Assembly (NCBI GenBank): GCA_019614645.1
Contig: JABWDB010000005.1
Coordinates: 6,542,001-6,606,000 of the forward strand
From: Stratiolaelaps scimitus
Taxonomy: Eukaryota; Arthropoda; Arachnida; Mesostigmata; Laelapidae
Direction of reading: 5' to 3'
DNA length: 64,000 nt
The notes beneath the pieces are model-generated. The model was given only the letters and a program-made list of their open reading frames with translations. It did no database searches and was not told where the DNA came from. The translations under genes and the position numbers were made by a program. Of this stretch, positions 46,301 through 60,769 are shown piece by piece (within the stretch, counting starts at the first letter, position 1; every line of letters starts with the position of its first letter).

Positions 46301-49300
46301 TTTAAGGCAACTACTGGTGCTTCTGCTTCTCCGCACCAGAGAAGGGGCAAGCAACTGAGCGTAACTGAACGAGTGAGTCCGGATAGATGTGAGTTGCTGC
46401 TGCTGCAGCGAGAGAACAGAGAGAGAGGAGAGGACGCGAGGAAGGTGCTGCCGGTGGCAAACGTAAGCGTTGGCGCCGTGCGGACGTTGCTGCGTTCCGG
46501 CTGGCCCACTGAGGAAGAGGAAGTAATGAAAGGAAGGCCTGTGCTACTACGATTGCAATTCCTCTTGCTGCTAACGCCTCTAGCTGATGCTGGTGCTGTC
46601 TACTCCCTACGATAGTATACGGCCACGACGACTGCCTCTGATGTAATGGCGGCGGCGGCGGTAGCGGCTTCTGCTACAGCGGTTCGGCAATGGCCGCCGG
46701 GACCAGTTGATCTTATCGAGAAACTACTTAATCTCGATTTCTCTCTTGGACGCGCTCCTGTGGCGTCCTTCTGGCTTCTTCGGCGATCGCTTCTTCTCTC
46801 TTTTTCTTTCTTTCTTTCTCTCTGTCTCTCTCGATTCCTCTCCATCTCTTTCTCGACGGGGTAAGGGGATGGCAAGACACAGGACGGCGCAGTCGACCTG
46901 CTGATAGGTGTACCGAAGGTGCCAAACAGATGAGGCGGCGAGGTCCAGATCCAAAGGGGGCCAGAGGGAGAGATATAGAGGAAGGAGAGACGGCCTCTCG
47001 ATTGGCAGTTGTGCTTCTGCTGCCGGTGTCGGATGGAAGTAGATCTGACATGTGGAGGGCCGTCCCCTCCCCTCTGGATCAGAGGAGCGTAGAAAATAGT
47101 AAAGCGTCTGAGGAAGGCAAAGTAGACCGAGGAATACGTCTTCAGCGTATTACGGATACAGTGGTATCGAGCTCCGGGTCGATACCAGACGACAGACAAT
47201 TCTGGTTAGTCGGCATGTGTATGTGTTCTACCTGCGTGCGAAACTATGCTACTCAGGGGTATTCTTATTTATGGTCAGATGCACCTAAACTTACGTGTAA
47301 ACCCTAACTATTATCAGATTGCATGGGAGCCGCATATTCACAATCGGTCGTCGGTAAATAGCTAACTTGGTAGAGAAAGAGAGAGAGTATGGACCATGTT
47401 TCAGTTGATAGAGATCGTTGAAACCCAGGTGGCAATACGGGTGCGGTATCCCATTCGAGAAGAACACGAATCGAATTGCAGCGTAAACACCTATATTCAA
47501 GCATAACTGTGCGTGCAATTGAAAGAGCTAGCATGTATTTTTCGATCTGAGAGCACGTGTTTAGAGCAAATATTGATACATGTGATATAGTTACTGTAGG
47601 ATAGTACAATAGCAAATCTCGGTAGAACGGAACTGCGCGTCGTTCCTTACACATCAATACGATCTCAGATTTTAGAAAAAAAAACATCTACGATTATCGC
47701 TCACACACACACACACACTCAATTACGTTCATGACACCTGTTGAATATAATTTATTATTCGTATATTGTTTAATATTATATACACCTGTTGACATATGTA
47801 AGATATGCATTCAAGGTGTTCGGAAGGCCAAGTGAATTTAGCGTGTCAATTCGCGCGACGCCATCAGTAGCAGGTTGTCAATTAAAAATAACAGCAATGT
47901 ATTATACCGTAAATAAGGTGTCTGATGTGCTCGGCTTCTATTGCACTTTAAACGAGCCGAAAACAGCTTTGCAAAGTTCGCGCACCCAGATACGTGGGTG
48001 TATGGTTTCCAGGATGACTCCAGCCACTCGGAAGGAAGCGATGACCTATGGGTCATGGTCCTGCCTAAGGGCAGCAGGACTTCTCTCCCGCGGCGATTAT
48101 CTGCAGACAGACCGCTACAACGACTGGAAGCAGAGGAACAGCGTACGCATTTGCTGGGAGTCGGCAAACAACGATACGGCCGGGAGGGTCCGTTGCTGAA
48201 ATTGAAACTGGTCGTTAACTATAATAAACGCATAATAAATGGGACAGATGAATTAGTTGGTGGCGAAAACGAGAAGTTCACACACGATACATCGAGTCTC
48301 ACTGTTGGACGAAGATATCTCGAGCGACCGCGTGAAAAAGATGGCCTTTTGGTAACAGCGCTGAGGGCTCTTTTCCACTCAATTTGATGTCACGATATAG
48401 GTGATCGAAGACACTACAATGGAGGCGCTCACCTTCGAATTTGTTACTGGGTAGGCAAGCATAATTGGGGTGTTTTTCTTGGATTAAACGGAAAATGTAG
48501 CAACGTCATTAAATTAATGAGTACCTATCGTACATGAACGCTTGACTTAGACCTTTTTGATGTTTCGCTGTGGAGGTCCACCTACATTGGGTAACATATC
48601 CAGTGCTAGAGCTGCGTGCTCATCCAGCACTAAATATGCCTGACACTAACCATGTCACGGATATACGGGGGTTAACTTAGGTACTCGAGAACAATATATA
48701 TATATATATATTATTATTAGTTACCACTAAAAGTTTCAAATATCCAACTGAATCGCCTCGGCGGACCATGCAACATGTTTACAAAAGCATATATATATAT
48801 AACACTGGATGGGCAACAACGTCCACGAATTTACCCCTGTCCACGGTTGTTCCCGTAATAGCATATCGTTAAATGTTCGCTGGCACAATACGACGCACGC
48901 ATCGTGCGTGTTTGTCGGTTACGGGCGATTATGCCAGTCTTTGCGAAATCTCCCACTGCCTGCGACGACAAATTAACGAGCGCTCCTACTGAATAAACTC
49001 AGCAATTCTGACACATTCCTCGGGCTTGAGTTATGGTTAAGCGTCGGCCTAATAGTTGAGGATGCTTACTGTATCAGTATATGGTTTGTGCAAAGAATGA
49101 TCTATTTTGCATGTTTTGTGAACAATTTCGTTCGCCGAGCGGCCCACGAGCAAGGACACAAAGTAGTAACTATTATCTATTAGCACTATTGTACTCGAAC
49201 TGTCGCGTTCGAGATATTCTTTTTATGCCTGTGGCTGACAGTGCCCATAACGAGTGGGCATTCCCAGCCAATGTAATCTATCCAGGCGAACTCGATGGAA

Positions 49301-52300
49301 TTTACAATCATTATTACGAAAATGATTATTTTTCGTTCTGTCCATTCTGTTGCTGTTTGAGCCAACCGCTGACCCTCCGCGGCTCATCCGGTGATCGATG
49401 AACCATTAACCATCTGCTTAACGGGCTCATCGCGTTGCTGGCAGGATGGAACTCACGGATATTACAATGCCGATCATCAGGTATATCGGATAACCGGGCT
49501 ACAACTAGCCCCGGGTGGAGCGCGGGCTCAGATGGAGCAACTGCGATGCGGGCAAAGCTCGACTTACCGCTTACGACTTACAGCTGGCCAACTTGATCAC
49601 CCTTCTCTGCCTTTGTAACACTATGGACGGACCTAACCTCGTCTCCTAACCTGGCCCTTTATTCCTTGGTATAGCAGCTTTCTCTCGATCTCTCGTATAT
49701 TCTACCTAGATATCTGTCCATGCGTAGTGAATGGGCAATGAAGTCGTAGTGATCAATGAATGAATGATTGAATGCATGAATGATTAGGGCAGCAGCTCAA
49801 TCGAGGTGCCACGAAGAGGCATACACAGGCACACACGCACACTGACTGATGGACTGAAGGAAGATGACTTCACGTTGTCACTGTGCCCCTCAACGGTGAC
49901 AGGCCTGGCCCTTAAGTGCATCACTGGCCGAGATGAAGTGTGACGAGGTGGACTCCAAGTGCATGTCGCACTGCGTCGAACTGTTCGTCCAGGGCAAGGC
50001 CGAGCTGAATTGACGCCACTATGAGTATTACTGCCCCCGCCTACCAATGGTCAACACCGCATTCTTTCCCTGTTCATGATGCCTGCGCCGTCGGCGATGT
50101 CAGTCAGCTGGGTTTGGCCTACTCGTGCGAGCACTACGACTCCATTCGTGTATGAGAGCGGGTGAGCCTTGCCGCTATCATTGACTTGCAGCAATACCGG
50201 CCAGATAACATACAACTCGCGGACCGGGGCGGGGAAGTCGGCGTCGGTGTACGAGGATGCTTACTATAATATTTAGCCAGCCAGCTAGCTTGATCAGGCC
50301 TTGCGTCTCCTTGCGCCCCAGCCAACACTGGGAGACATCTAGTGGCTCGCATACACAACGATGAAAGCAGAATATGAAGAGAGGGAGTTATGATAACTCC
50401 TGGACCATTCCTAGGACAGGTGTTGAGCTATAGACAACGCACACATTTGCAGTTGCTCTGCTCTTGGAGCCAGGTAAGCTCATCTTGTGGGCGGATGCCT
50501 GGCTGTGTATGTGTGTGCGGATTGAGCAAGGAGCAGCTTCTATATTATATAATAATGCATGCCCGTACGTCTCACGTCTGGAAAGAAAAGACCTGCCTCG
50601 CAAAGGCACACAAAGGGGTCCGCATTGGAAAGGGAGAGAGATGACACAATGTTTGATAATGAAGAGGACAACGCTGATATCGATGCTGGTGGTTATTATG
50701 GCCCTCCTTGATGAAATGACGATTATAGAAGTATCAGCACAACGGGAGACGGCATAACAGACGCGAATAGGCCGCAGATGGCCGAATGCAGATACCATAA
50801 AATGCATTTATCCGTATTATTCTCTACGCGTGCAACCTTTTCAATAGTACTTGTAGGGGGGTCCCGCTCTCCTCGGCAGACATAGACTTTTAATTGGAGT
50901 GGTCGTGTTTATCACCTGTATCGGCTTATACTCCCATGTGAGATTTTTTGGGATCGGTCTGCGCCAACGCAGCCACGGATCATCGGTACATTCGGACCCT
51001 ATTGATAACAGTACGAACATACAGTAGAGCGTCACAAGGTGTGAAAGTATCAGTGTAGCGTGGACATGCAATAGAAACAAACAAAAAGCTACACCTAGGC
51101 CATGCAAAACCGATACGATGCAGTGAAGCAGTCCTGGACGCTGCCGAGGCTGCGAGCTAGGCCATCTCCTTGCGGCGCCAAGGTGTCAAGTGGAGACTTA
51201 ACCTTCGGGAGACGATGAGTAAAGATGACAAGAAGTGTTGAAGCAAGAACGAGATAGAGAGAGAAAGAGCTAGCTGCTGGATCACTCGTACGCTCGTGCG
51301 TCAGCAAGTCGTTGACTGCGACAGCGGCGCCGACCGAAAGCCGAAGGAGTTACGATGTCGGGAAGATGTTGTACTCCATGCTATCGCGGTGACTATGGGT
51401 GCTATATTATGACGGTAGCGCTATCCTTAGATGATTCCTTTTTCGCTGCTTCGTCGAGCTGCTTGGCCAGTATATGGTAGTGGAAGAAAGGCAGGGGTGC
51501 GGCAGGAAAAGGGAACGCGGCGTAGAGGCGCCAAGGATGTTGTGCGTGGGGCGTTGGCAGCAAACGGCACTCAGCATGGGGCAAGCAGGGCAGCTTTTGC
51601 TGCCCCCCCTCCTCCCCAGACTACCCCAGAGGAGCCGTTTTGTAGAGGAAAAAGGAGCAACGCGAGCGGAGACCCGCTAAGGACGACCGAAAGGAGGACA
51701 GACAGAGCTAGACACGGGAGCACGGTTACAGCCAACCTAAGCAAACCCGAGCCTCAGCTCGCCTCTTTTCCTCTCCTCTCCGAGCTGAGGCAGAAAGAGA
51801 AACGAAGTCGCGTGCGCCGCCGGCAGGGCCAGCCAGGTTCCGTCCAGAAGCCATTCGCACATTGACATGCAAATTTCACGCCGGTCCATGCAGGGCCGCG
51901 TTCTAAGGCGAGCCTGGTGCTGCAAACTTTAAAAGGTACCCGAACGCGCTCGTCGCAAAAGCGCGGGGGAGCGTGCAAGGGTCGCCCCATGGATGAGGCC
52001 TTGAACGGAACAAGGGTCGAGGGTGGGGGGGTGGGTCTGCGCGCCAAAGAGCTCTTTCGGCTGGCGGACGGCTGGCTAGGCATAGAGAGACGTTGAGACA
52101 CGACAAAAGGAAGGCGGAAAACAGGAAGACCAGAGAGCTAAAAACGTCAAGGAAAAGAAGTACAACCACCTACAGCAGCAGCAGCCTCAAAGACGGTTGC
52201 GGAAGCACTCAAGAGCAGACACGCGACTTGAAACGCGCGATTTCGTTTCGCGCTGCAAGGAAGCAGTGACGGGGGCGAAAACATGAACGTAGCAGGCATC

Positions 52301-55300
52301 GCACCAGAACGCTCGACGCCATTTAGCTGATTTAGCTTAGCCAATGCGGTTTTCGAAATATTCGAAACACTATAACAACAATGACATGAGACGCACGGAC
52401 GTAGAACGCAGTTCCCTACGGACCCGTCGTGGTGATAATGGTGATGTCAGCGCCGCCAGTTGAATTGAAATAGTGAAGGAACGCACCGTAACGTGTAGTA
52501 CACGTGATCTGTGCCTCATGTAGGATCGCTCGAGAGGTGTGGCAAACATTTGGTGTCAACGCGTTGTTAACATTAGCCGGTATCAATTCGTTGGTTCAGA
52601 CGTCGTGGAGGAGATCTGATGCATGATGTTTGTTTAACATTGGTGCCAATAGTTCAATTGGCTGTCAGCTTCGAGAGTAACGTCGTTAGATTTGTAGGGA
52701 TTTGAGTGTAGCGAACGCGTTAACAAGTAGACAATAACTAGACAAAGCTCAGGAGAATGGGATAGCTTTACTGAATTTTACGGCTTCTTCTTCGAGACAG
52801 GAACAGCAGTGTCGAAATAAAATGCCGATCGAACTCCATCTCTGTAGGTCATCCTGTATGAAATGGGTTGCACGTGTGCGTTCAGAAATGAACTCGTATT
52901 TATGGCATCGATTGGATTTGATTCGCCATCGTAGGCTTTGCAGCAAGCCACTAAAGTTCATTACGACCCCGAATTGAAGATAAAGACTTGTGCTTGTCTA
53001 TTTCGAGATTCTACGTTATCTTGTAAATTATGGCATGAGATCGGATCTTAATTGGTTGCAGATAGCGTGGCGAATTATCGTGCACCACCAACTGGCGAAT
53101 TTTGGACACATGGGTAACGTTAAAACGCTTCTATTATAGCTGTGCGAAGTTGGGTGACGTTCTAACTCGCATCTAGGTCGGCAAGGCGCTTCGCAAAAAA
53201 ACAGCGTTATAGCTTTTCAATGACAACTACGTTATGCTGAAAATCCGCTGTCCAAAGAGAGGATGCGGGAGTTCGTGGGGCGGCTGACCGAACTCGTTCT
53301 AAGCAGGAGATAACTCACTTATATTAGACGCCTAAAAAACACATTTTGAAGGGTTTCAAAATGTATTAGCTGTATGTCGATCTGACATTGACCTTGCCGT
53401 CAACCTGTCCTATGCCCTTCTATCTGGTTGGCCTGTATCAGGATCGACCCTTCACTCATTTAAGCAGGATTACATAATTGGCAACCAAAACGATACAGGC
53501 GAGGACAGATTAGGATCGTATATTATTGGGTCGTCGTCGTCGTCTAAGCTATCGCCCGAAGCCAATGTTTTTCTCCGTAGACGCACGATTTGTTTAACCA
53601 ATGATAGACAACAGAACATTCGGTTAGGTTCACTGGCATCGACTTCATTGAGTATTCCCCGTGGGGCTATATTTTATGCCGGTCTTAGCTAAGGCCTTGC
53701 CTCGTGTAGGTCTAACAAGAACTCGTCTAATACAGTGGGCTCTGCCTCTGTTTGCCGAAGTAAACGACGTTGCAATGAATGCCATTCCAAAAAAACGGTT
53801 CCTATCGCTGGCACTGTGTTCAAAGCAGATTACAACTCAACACGCATCAATATCCTTACATATTTTGCAGTAGTGAACATTGTCCATTTCAAACACTGAT
53901 GACTCTGTTTTGAGGGTACTGACTCAAGAAGATGTAATAACGCACAGTAGACGTGATTTTTGGTGCGGTCTACATATGCCATGCGTACTGCTGAGGAATA
54001 CATGTGGATTTATAACATCTACAAAGCGATGGTTGTTTACAAATGACGACGATTGAGAGAAATTGGTATAGCTCTGTTGTATCGCCACTGCTGTATCTCT
54101 TCTTATAGTATTATGGTTATTACCATTATTTTCAATGTCGTCCAGCTTAGCAGTGTTGTTTTTCTTCTCATCACTGTGAATAAAAGATGTAATACCCAAT
54201 AGACCGACAACCACGATAAGGTCAATTGAGGACAAAATGATAATCATTACATAACATATGTTGATAGTATTACCCAGCGCGCCTGGGTAATAATAAATGG
54301 GTTGTCCGCCTTCTGTTACCCTTCCACAATCATTTCTGTTCCATCGTTTCACTTTCATCATTCTGCGTAATTTCTGCGCGATCCGACACGACAACTTTAG
54401 CAATGATACCGTTGAAGCAAGGCCGAACCGGTGGCAGGAGCCATGGTGGCGTTCCTGTTCTGGTAGAGGCTCGTTGTAGTCGTCGTAGCATCCGTAGCGG
54501 CGGGTATCTCGACGAAACAAATGTATGTCTATCCCCGTTTTCCCACGGGGGATCTATTTTGCTTCTCTTCTTCGTTTTCTTCTTTTGGCGCGCCGACAGA
54601 AGACACTGCAACCCACCTCCCCATACCCCAGACTATTCGCTCCACTCGCAGCCTTGCTTAGCCTTTCACGCCGTCGGACAGCCGCAGCTGGAGGCGCCGC
54701 TGGGGGTAGCGGTGGCGGTGGCGGCTTATCCTCGTGTGTCTGGCGGCAGCGTACTCGGTAAGAAATTGGATTTCTCGCGCCGTACTGCTACGTAGCAGTA
54801 GCAATAGAAGCAGGATGATCATGGGGGTGATGGTGGTGGTGCCGAGTGCCTTCTTCTTTCATTGTTCCGTAGCGAGAACCGTCTGCCGGTGGTAACTGTG
54901 GCAGGCCGCGACAAGCCGCTCGGTCACAAGGCATTGGGAAACACTCGGCAGAGACTCGGGCCGACAGTCCCGCGTCCGGTCGCTGGCCCGGTAGAGAACT
55001 GGTATCTACCAGGGTAGCTTCAAGACTAGCATAGGGGGGTGTGGGGCATTTTGGCGGGGCTCTGCGGGCGGCCTTGCTGCCTCGCGGCGTGATCGTGCTG
55101 TGGCCGCTTCTCTCTGCAGCTATCAACCTAATGTATTCTCCTTCGAGCGCCACAGTCTGGGGGGTGCGGGGCGGAGTTAGCAGGGGGGGCCGAACTGGCA
55201 GCCGGGAGAACTGGCCAAACCACGACCCTCTTTACCGTCTGCAGCAGAAACGGCATTGGTGGTAGTAGGAAACGGTGCTGGTCCTGGGACATTCCCGCCT

Positions 55301-56535
55301 CAGGCTGCCGAAGGACCTCCTTGACCTTCGATACCCCACAAAGCTGTTGGCTGGCTGCCTAGCAGGCGGGCCGGGCCGGCCGGTTGAGCACAAGTCTGCT
55401 CTCGGTTGAGAAAAGCTCCAAGCCCTGCCAGCATGGCGACCACAGCACGGCATAGCAGCAGCAGCAGCCGCCGATCTTGCGGCTGCCGTTGCCGCCACCG
55501 CTTGTGGGAAGAGACGTTGTTCCCAAAGCGACAGCCAGTCTCTCGGGCGTTTCTCCCGGCTCTCTGACACCAACGCCGCCGCCGCCGCCGCACGATCTTC
55601 GCTATTCGTTCTTTCGGCCCTCCTTTCACCGGGTGGGTGTCTAGGTACTGCGCGCCAGCAGGCACACGCCGGCCCTCTACCGGCCAGCCGCCGGCACCAG
55701 TGATCGAGCACCTGCTAGCCCGAAACTCGTTTGCCACGAAACACTCACACAGCGACTCACGAGCTCATCCATACCGGAGCAGGGCCGGCCATAGGCAAGG
55801 AGAAGGGAACGACAGAGCGACCACCTTGCTTTAAGTCGGTTCCAATCAATGCCGCAGCAGCAGCAGCAGCGGTTGGTGGTCCCAGCCCAGCAACGCAGAA
55901 TATGCTTCACGATAGGTGGCCTGCTAGAAGAGCAGGGAGCACTAAGGTGGGCGAAGGGGCAACGAAGAAAATCGGTATAATATTAAAGATCGAAGAGGTA
56001 TCGAAGTAGACGAAGAATGAAAGTGTGAGAAGGACCTGCCAGAGGAACAAACAGCCGATAACTGGTAAAACATTATACGGAACACCGCCCCCGAATCAAA
56101 GGGCTATCCCTGTCGTGTGTCGCCTTCACCACGAATTCATGTCCGTGTGCGTATGTCGGATACACGATTTGGTAGCGGCTCATCCAATGAGACAGGATAA
56201 TAGATTTTTAGACGAGTATTCGTAATTGATGCGTTTTTGTACGAAGTTCGTGAGTGCTGTGAGATATGACTGCTGCTGAGTGCTGTGATGTTCAATGAGA
56301 ACGACTAGATGTACATCACGAATATTCTGCCCTATTCAAGCTATATTTGTCCTGATTGTGTGGCCTGTTCACCCTATGTCTAGTATACGAGTAGAAAGTA
56401 GATGATGATTATACTGTGGAAATAGAAGAAGGTCGGATAAAAAGTATCTTAGATTTCACTTATTGATGCCGATTGCTGCGTGTCTCTTGCCAGTGATCGC
56501 ATGTGAGATTATGGAATATGTCAGCCATTAGACCT

Positions 56536-56546
56536 TATATATATAG

Positions 56547-56574
<28 letters not shown>
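56536..56574. repeat. (TA)n microsatellite
   Basis: A TA run with a single G interruption. Confidence 0.95.
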
Positions 56575-56578
<4 letters not shown>

Positions 56579-57106
56579 TGTGCTCAACAGGGTCCACTTT
56601 CTCAAGCACCTCGGGGAGACGACTCAGCTTGACGCTATGGAGCGCCATCTTCAATCGACCCCGTTCGTTCGCAAAATAACCTTCGCCTCCACCTCGAATC
56701 TCGGTCAATCGATGTTGATATGTCTTCCAATACGACGGACGCAGTTGACCTCGATACGAATCGTGTTATAAAACACCATTTGAACAACATTAATGGCAGT
56801 AAGGAGAATGCTGGTGCAGGAATATTACAGATGGCGAACGTTCTAGCGCGACATAGAACACGAGCTAGAGCACATCAGCGTTGAAATCAATTATTATTAT
56901 TATTATTGTTATTTTCCTAGGCCGACGACTGTCACGACGAAAGTAAGCCTATCATATAATATCATATAGCTGCACGGACGTGTTCGCACGAGACAAACAT
57001 GTCAATAATAACGTACTGCGTTTGTTCTAGTATTTAAAACGTAGCCTTACGATCATCAGCTTTGTCTGTCCCCTCTCGCCGTTTGCTAACACGACCCCGC
57101 ATACAG

Positions 57107-57231
57107 ACGAGCAGCAGCCACTTTACGAGCTTCCGCCCTATGCCTCTTGTCATATGTTCGACCACACCGCTGATTATGCACTCGCTCGGCAGGCATCAGT
57201 GAAATATGTCGACTCAGAGTCACATACAGAC
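57107..57231 (+). CDS. Candidate orphan exon, 41 codons, cytoplasmic-tail-like
   Basis: A pyrimidine-rich acceptor ending CATACAG and a strong donor GAC/GTACGT bound a frame reading EQQPLYELPPYASCHMFDHT and ADYALARQASVKYVDSESHT. The codon choice and the Tyr/Pro motifs LYELPPY look like a real receptor-type cytoplasmic segment. It enters needing one base and leaves in phase 0. I do not recognise the family. Other exons of such a gene are not evident nearby. Confidence 0.4.
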
Positions 57232-59545
57232 GTACGTAGCTATATAATATATGATTATCTATGGGACTCGTTCAACGCTCAACGTGCATGGCGGCCTCCT
57301 TTGACGACTTTCCGCTTTGACAGTATTTCCTTTCATCTCCGAGAGCGACGCATGCGAGCGACGTTCGGCCTGGCAATCACTCTCCTGGTTTCTTCCTCTT
57401 AGGCCCCTCATTGCGCTGACGTGCCCACACGTCCCCCCAATTCCCCATATTGCATCTGGGTTTCGTCCTGCTATAGACGCGATATATCAATTTATCAGTT
57501 GTTGGAGAGAAATGTCGTTTTTATTTCGCACCGGGGCCCGCTGGCTGCCATTTCGCTGCGGGTAGCCCTTCCAGTGCGGCCTACAGCCCAGTGAGGCTCG
57601 CCGGCCCTGTACGTCGCTCACGCCACCAGTCTTAGGTGGGTAGGCTTTTTATTCCCGCCGTCATGATGACGTCATGGGAGTGTCCAGGCAAGGATGGACA
57701 AGCATGCCGCGTACACTGCAATAGACATTGCTGGGTTATATGGCCATGTGCCGGCTAGCCCGCCACCAGTGTATACAGCTTTCTATATTCGTCTTCGTTG
57801 AAAATGTATAATGTAGCCAGGCACACATATGGGAATGGGTAGTGGAACGAGAAATAAAAGAGGAGAATAGGAGAGCGGCCAAAGACTTTGCCGAAGGACT
57901 TCGACAAAAACTCGCATAAGCGGATAACTCCACCGTATGGACTTCGTCCCCGTCCTCGTTCCGGGCAAGTTAGGCAAGAGGCTACTGTCGCTTGTCGGTA
58001 TGGCTCGCCTGCTTTCGTTGAGGAGCAAGGCGCAGGGAAGGCAGGAACTCCGGCTGACTTCACAACGAGTCGGAGCATGAAGAGAACGAGAGGAGAGGTT
58101 AGACGAAGTACGATGTCCGGCCACTACTCCTCTGCGACTACGCGGGTACGATACGAGGCGACTCCCTGGGGTCAACCCCCTCGCGGCTTCCCCCAGCGCC
58201 TATCCCGCTCCGACAACTCCGGGAAATATAAGAATCCCGCACTTTGACATGAACCACTATTACAGCAAAGCTCATCTGGTCCTTCGCAGGAGGCGATTCG
58301 GGAGCCCAAGGGCTGGGGGTGTCGATGGGCAAAAGGACGAAGGGGGGGTTCTCGGATCTCCCTTTTTCCTGGCAGTGTCTTCGGTCTCGAATCAAATTGG
58401 CTTGTTTCTGGCTAGCCAGCAACAACCGTGAGGTCGTTATGGGGTGCGTGTGTGTGCTCGTGTGTGAACAGTAGGTGCTGCTAGCACATAGATACATGCT
58501 CACTAATGGCACCGTGCTTACATTCAAAGCGTTCTTCCTCCTCGTCCCTAGACGACAGGAAGTGGTGGATAGAAGAACACATCGCAGAGAGATTGTAGGT
58601 GGATTGTGTATATAGGCATGCTGGTGGCATCTCCATTGGTAGAACCAGTGAGCCACTCAATATAATCATTCAAAATCTGGAATGAAATGAAATTGATATG
58701 ATCGGCGTAACCAAGCATTTAGTAAGTATCGGCTATGTGAGTTTTGCTAACTGTCCTTCTATAGGGATCAGTAAGATGCTGAATTTTGAAGAAGAAGACC
58801 GCGGGTATTGCGTCAGATCTTTCCAGTTGATAATTATTTCATTTGCAAGTTATGAATATATTACTGCGTTGAGCATTTATATTTGATAAGCACACATATC
58901 AACATAAAGCCTACCCTTCCTGTGTTAGTTTCCACAGAGCTATCATTTCCCAAAGCGTTAGGTTTTCCTAGAGCACCCGGTTTCAGTCCGCACTCGAGAT
59001 GCAAGCTTTAAATCTAGATTGAATCGAACGTACTCGTAATAAAATACACTGGACGGAATAACAGATCTAAAACAAATCTAAGACTCATTATGTTCATTTC
59101 AAGTAGTAATTTTTGTTCGAGTGAAATTTGGTGTAAGCAGATACCACGTGGTCTGCTATATCCAGCAGAAGAATCTCGTAACATCCAAAAGATTTCGTGT
59201 GAAAGTTCCCCTCACTATTGTGAAAACTTTCACCAGCAGCTTCGCCTTATCCTCTTCAAGGCATTGAAACAAAATACGGCCAATCTTGAAATATGCTATG
59301 GGCCTTATACTAGAAAGCCTCACGTGCGTTCTCGAAGCGACGACCGACCGATGAATCGACTCGATGGGTGGGCGCCTGGTTGATCGTCACATGCAGTCCT
59401 TCGTGGGCAAAGCGCTCGTCAACTAACCACCACCTCCGGATGTGAGTAACGAAGCTTGTTAACCTGCACACTATAAATCGAAGAACTTTGAGCTCTGAGG
59501 GGGCCAACCAAACTCGCATCGACATGTTATATATATATATATATA
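57232..59545. other. Intergenic or intronic DNA, no feature recognised
   Basis: The open frame 57888-58247 is basic and has no recognisable motif. No repeat family was seen. Confidence 0.5.
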
Positions 59546-59796
59546 CAGTGCTGGGCATAAACTTGAGGCACGCCTATATTTCAACAAATCATTACAAGGA
59601 CCACACATTTGAGGAATTTATTCTGTATCAGATTAATGTATGTGTCAAATAACATACACACCACAAAGAACAGCGCATATAACGCCGCATGCAGCCTGCT
59701 ACAATAAAGCGTGTCATCTTTCGGGTGTGTAAAATGATAACGCACCCTCAGTTATCGAGTGTTCTCGCTGAATTAATTCTCGTTTTCTTGTGCTAA

Positions 59797-60769
59797 TCAG
59801 TACCGTGTGGCCCAGCCCTTGCTAATTATAACGTTAATGACTCGGTTTGGTATACTATCAACGAGATGTAGCAGGATATGGTCGCTGACACCTCCCCAGG
59901 CCTCCCACAACGCCTCTTTTAGTGCTTCCACGGATGTGTACTGTTGATTTGACGCATATACTCGTCGGACAAGAATGCCCCAGAGGTTCTCCATCGGGTT
60001 GAGATCAGAAGAATATGCCGGCCACTCTAGGGCTTCAATGTCATGCCGTCCTAACCACGCGCGTGTACTAGCACTGACGTGAATCGAAGCGTTATCGTGT
60101 TGGAAAACAATTGGCAGTCGATGAAATCTGCTCCAAAACGGTAGTAGGTTGTTGGTCAACATCTGCTGATAGTCCTCGCTATTCATTCGGGATGAGACGA
60201 AAGCGTGTGCGAGTTTGCCAAGCTCCCCAAACCACAAAGCATGCTTTGCCAAAATTGCGCTTCGAGAAGTAGCCCGACTCTTTAGGTACATCATGCCAAC
60301 AACCGTTAAATCCTTCTAGACCATCCAAATTTTACTTTTTCTCGTTACTGAAGACGATCTGAAACAACATAGTACCTTTTAGATAGATGTTCACTTTTAG
60401 GATCTATTTAAAAGTCCAGTCTCTGTCCATATTGTCGCGAGCGAAGTTTGGTTGAAAACGAGGTCTTGTTTTCACTTGCGCCCGTATGATATGCGGATAC
60501 ATGAAGGTTTAACTCTTGCCTGATTGCTTCACAACTTATGGTCGAATCCGAGGCCAATCGACAAATGTGCATGGCAGTTCGCTGGCTGATCTTTCGTGGA
60601 CATCCTTTAGACTTATTAGTACCATACGTCGACGGATTGCGTAAATACTTTTCACTATGCAAGGAATTCCGTCAATTTCTCTGGCAATTGCAGCCTGGGT
60701 ATTTCCTGCTCGGTGTAATAATATAATAACTGCTTTCTCTGCATCAGTGAGGTTCGAAGCGCGTCCCAT
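59797..60769 (-). pseudogene. Tc1 transposase pseudogene (DD34E)
   Basis: The N-terminal helix-turn-helix (MGRASNLTDAEKAVIILLHR, AAIAREI) is read from 60769. The frame then shifts near 60650 into a second frame with the GRPRK-like GCPRKISQRT linker and second DNA-binding part. The catalytic core ends the gene (59797-60294): FQHDNASIH holds the second Asp and NPMENLWG the Glu, with 34 residues between, typical of Tc1. The first catalytic motif reads SNEKK followed by a stop, so Asp is Asn (60344-60346) and the usual Phe is a TAA (60332-60334). The C-terminus KGWATRY is typical. At least one frameshift, one stop and one catalytic loss make it inactive. Confidence 0.9.

Larger units (their letters stand above)
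41279..57106. other. Long region of GC-rich islands and microsatellites without supported genes
   Basis: GC-rich islands lie around 41.3-41.7, 42.8-44.2, 46.2-47.1, 51.5-52.3 and 54.4-55.9 kb, separated by AT-rich DNA. They carry (GCT)n at 43358-43380, (CT)n near 43547-43569 and 44168-44189, (CCG)n near 55573-55590 and (GCA)n at 55855-55871. Many frames are open on both strands there, as GC bias predicts; none has a recognisable domain. Confidence 0.45.

Noticed and set aside
47789..48387. Overlapping 136- and 148-codon frames on the + strand and 109 codons on the - strand.
   Set aside because: No motif of a retroelement or cellular family could be identified in any frame; open frames by chance cannot be excluded.
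56580..56771. An open frame after a CAACAG acceptor reading VHFLKHLGETTQLDAMERHL.
   Set aside because: It runs to a stop without a recognisable domain or clear donor, and a second frame is also open; not enough to call an exon.
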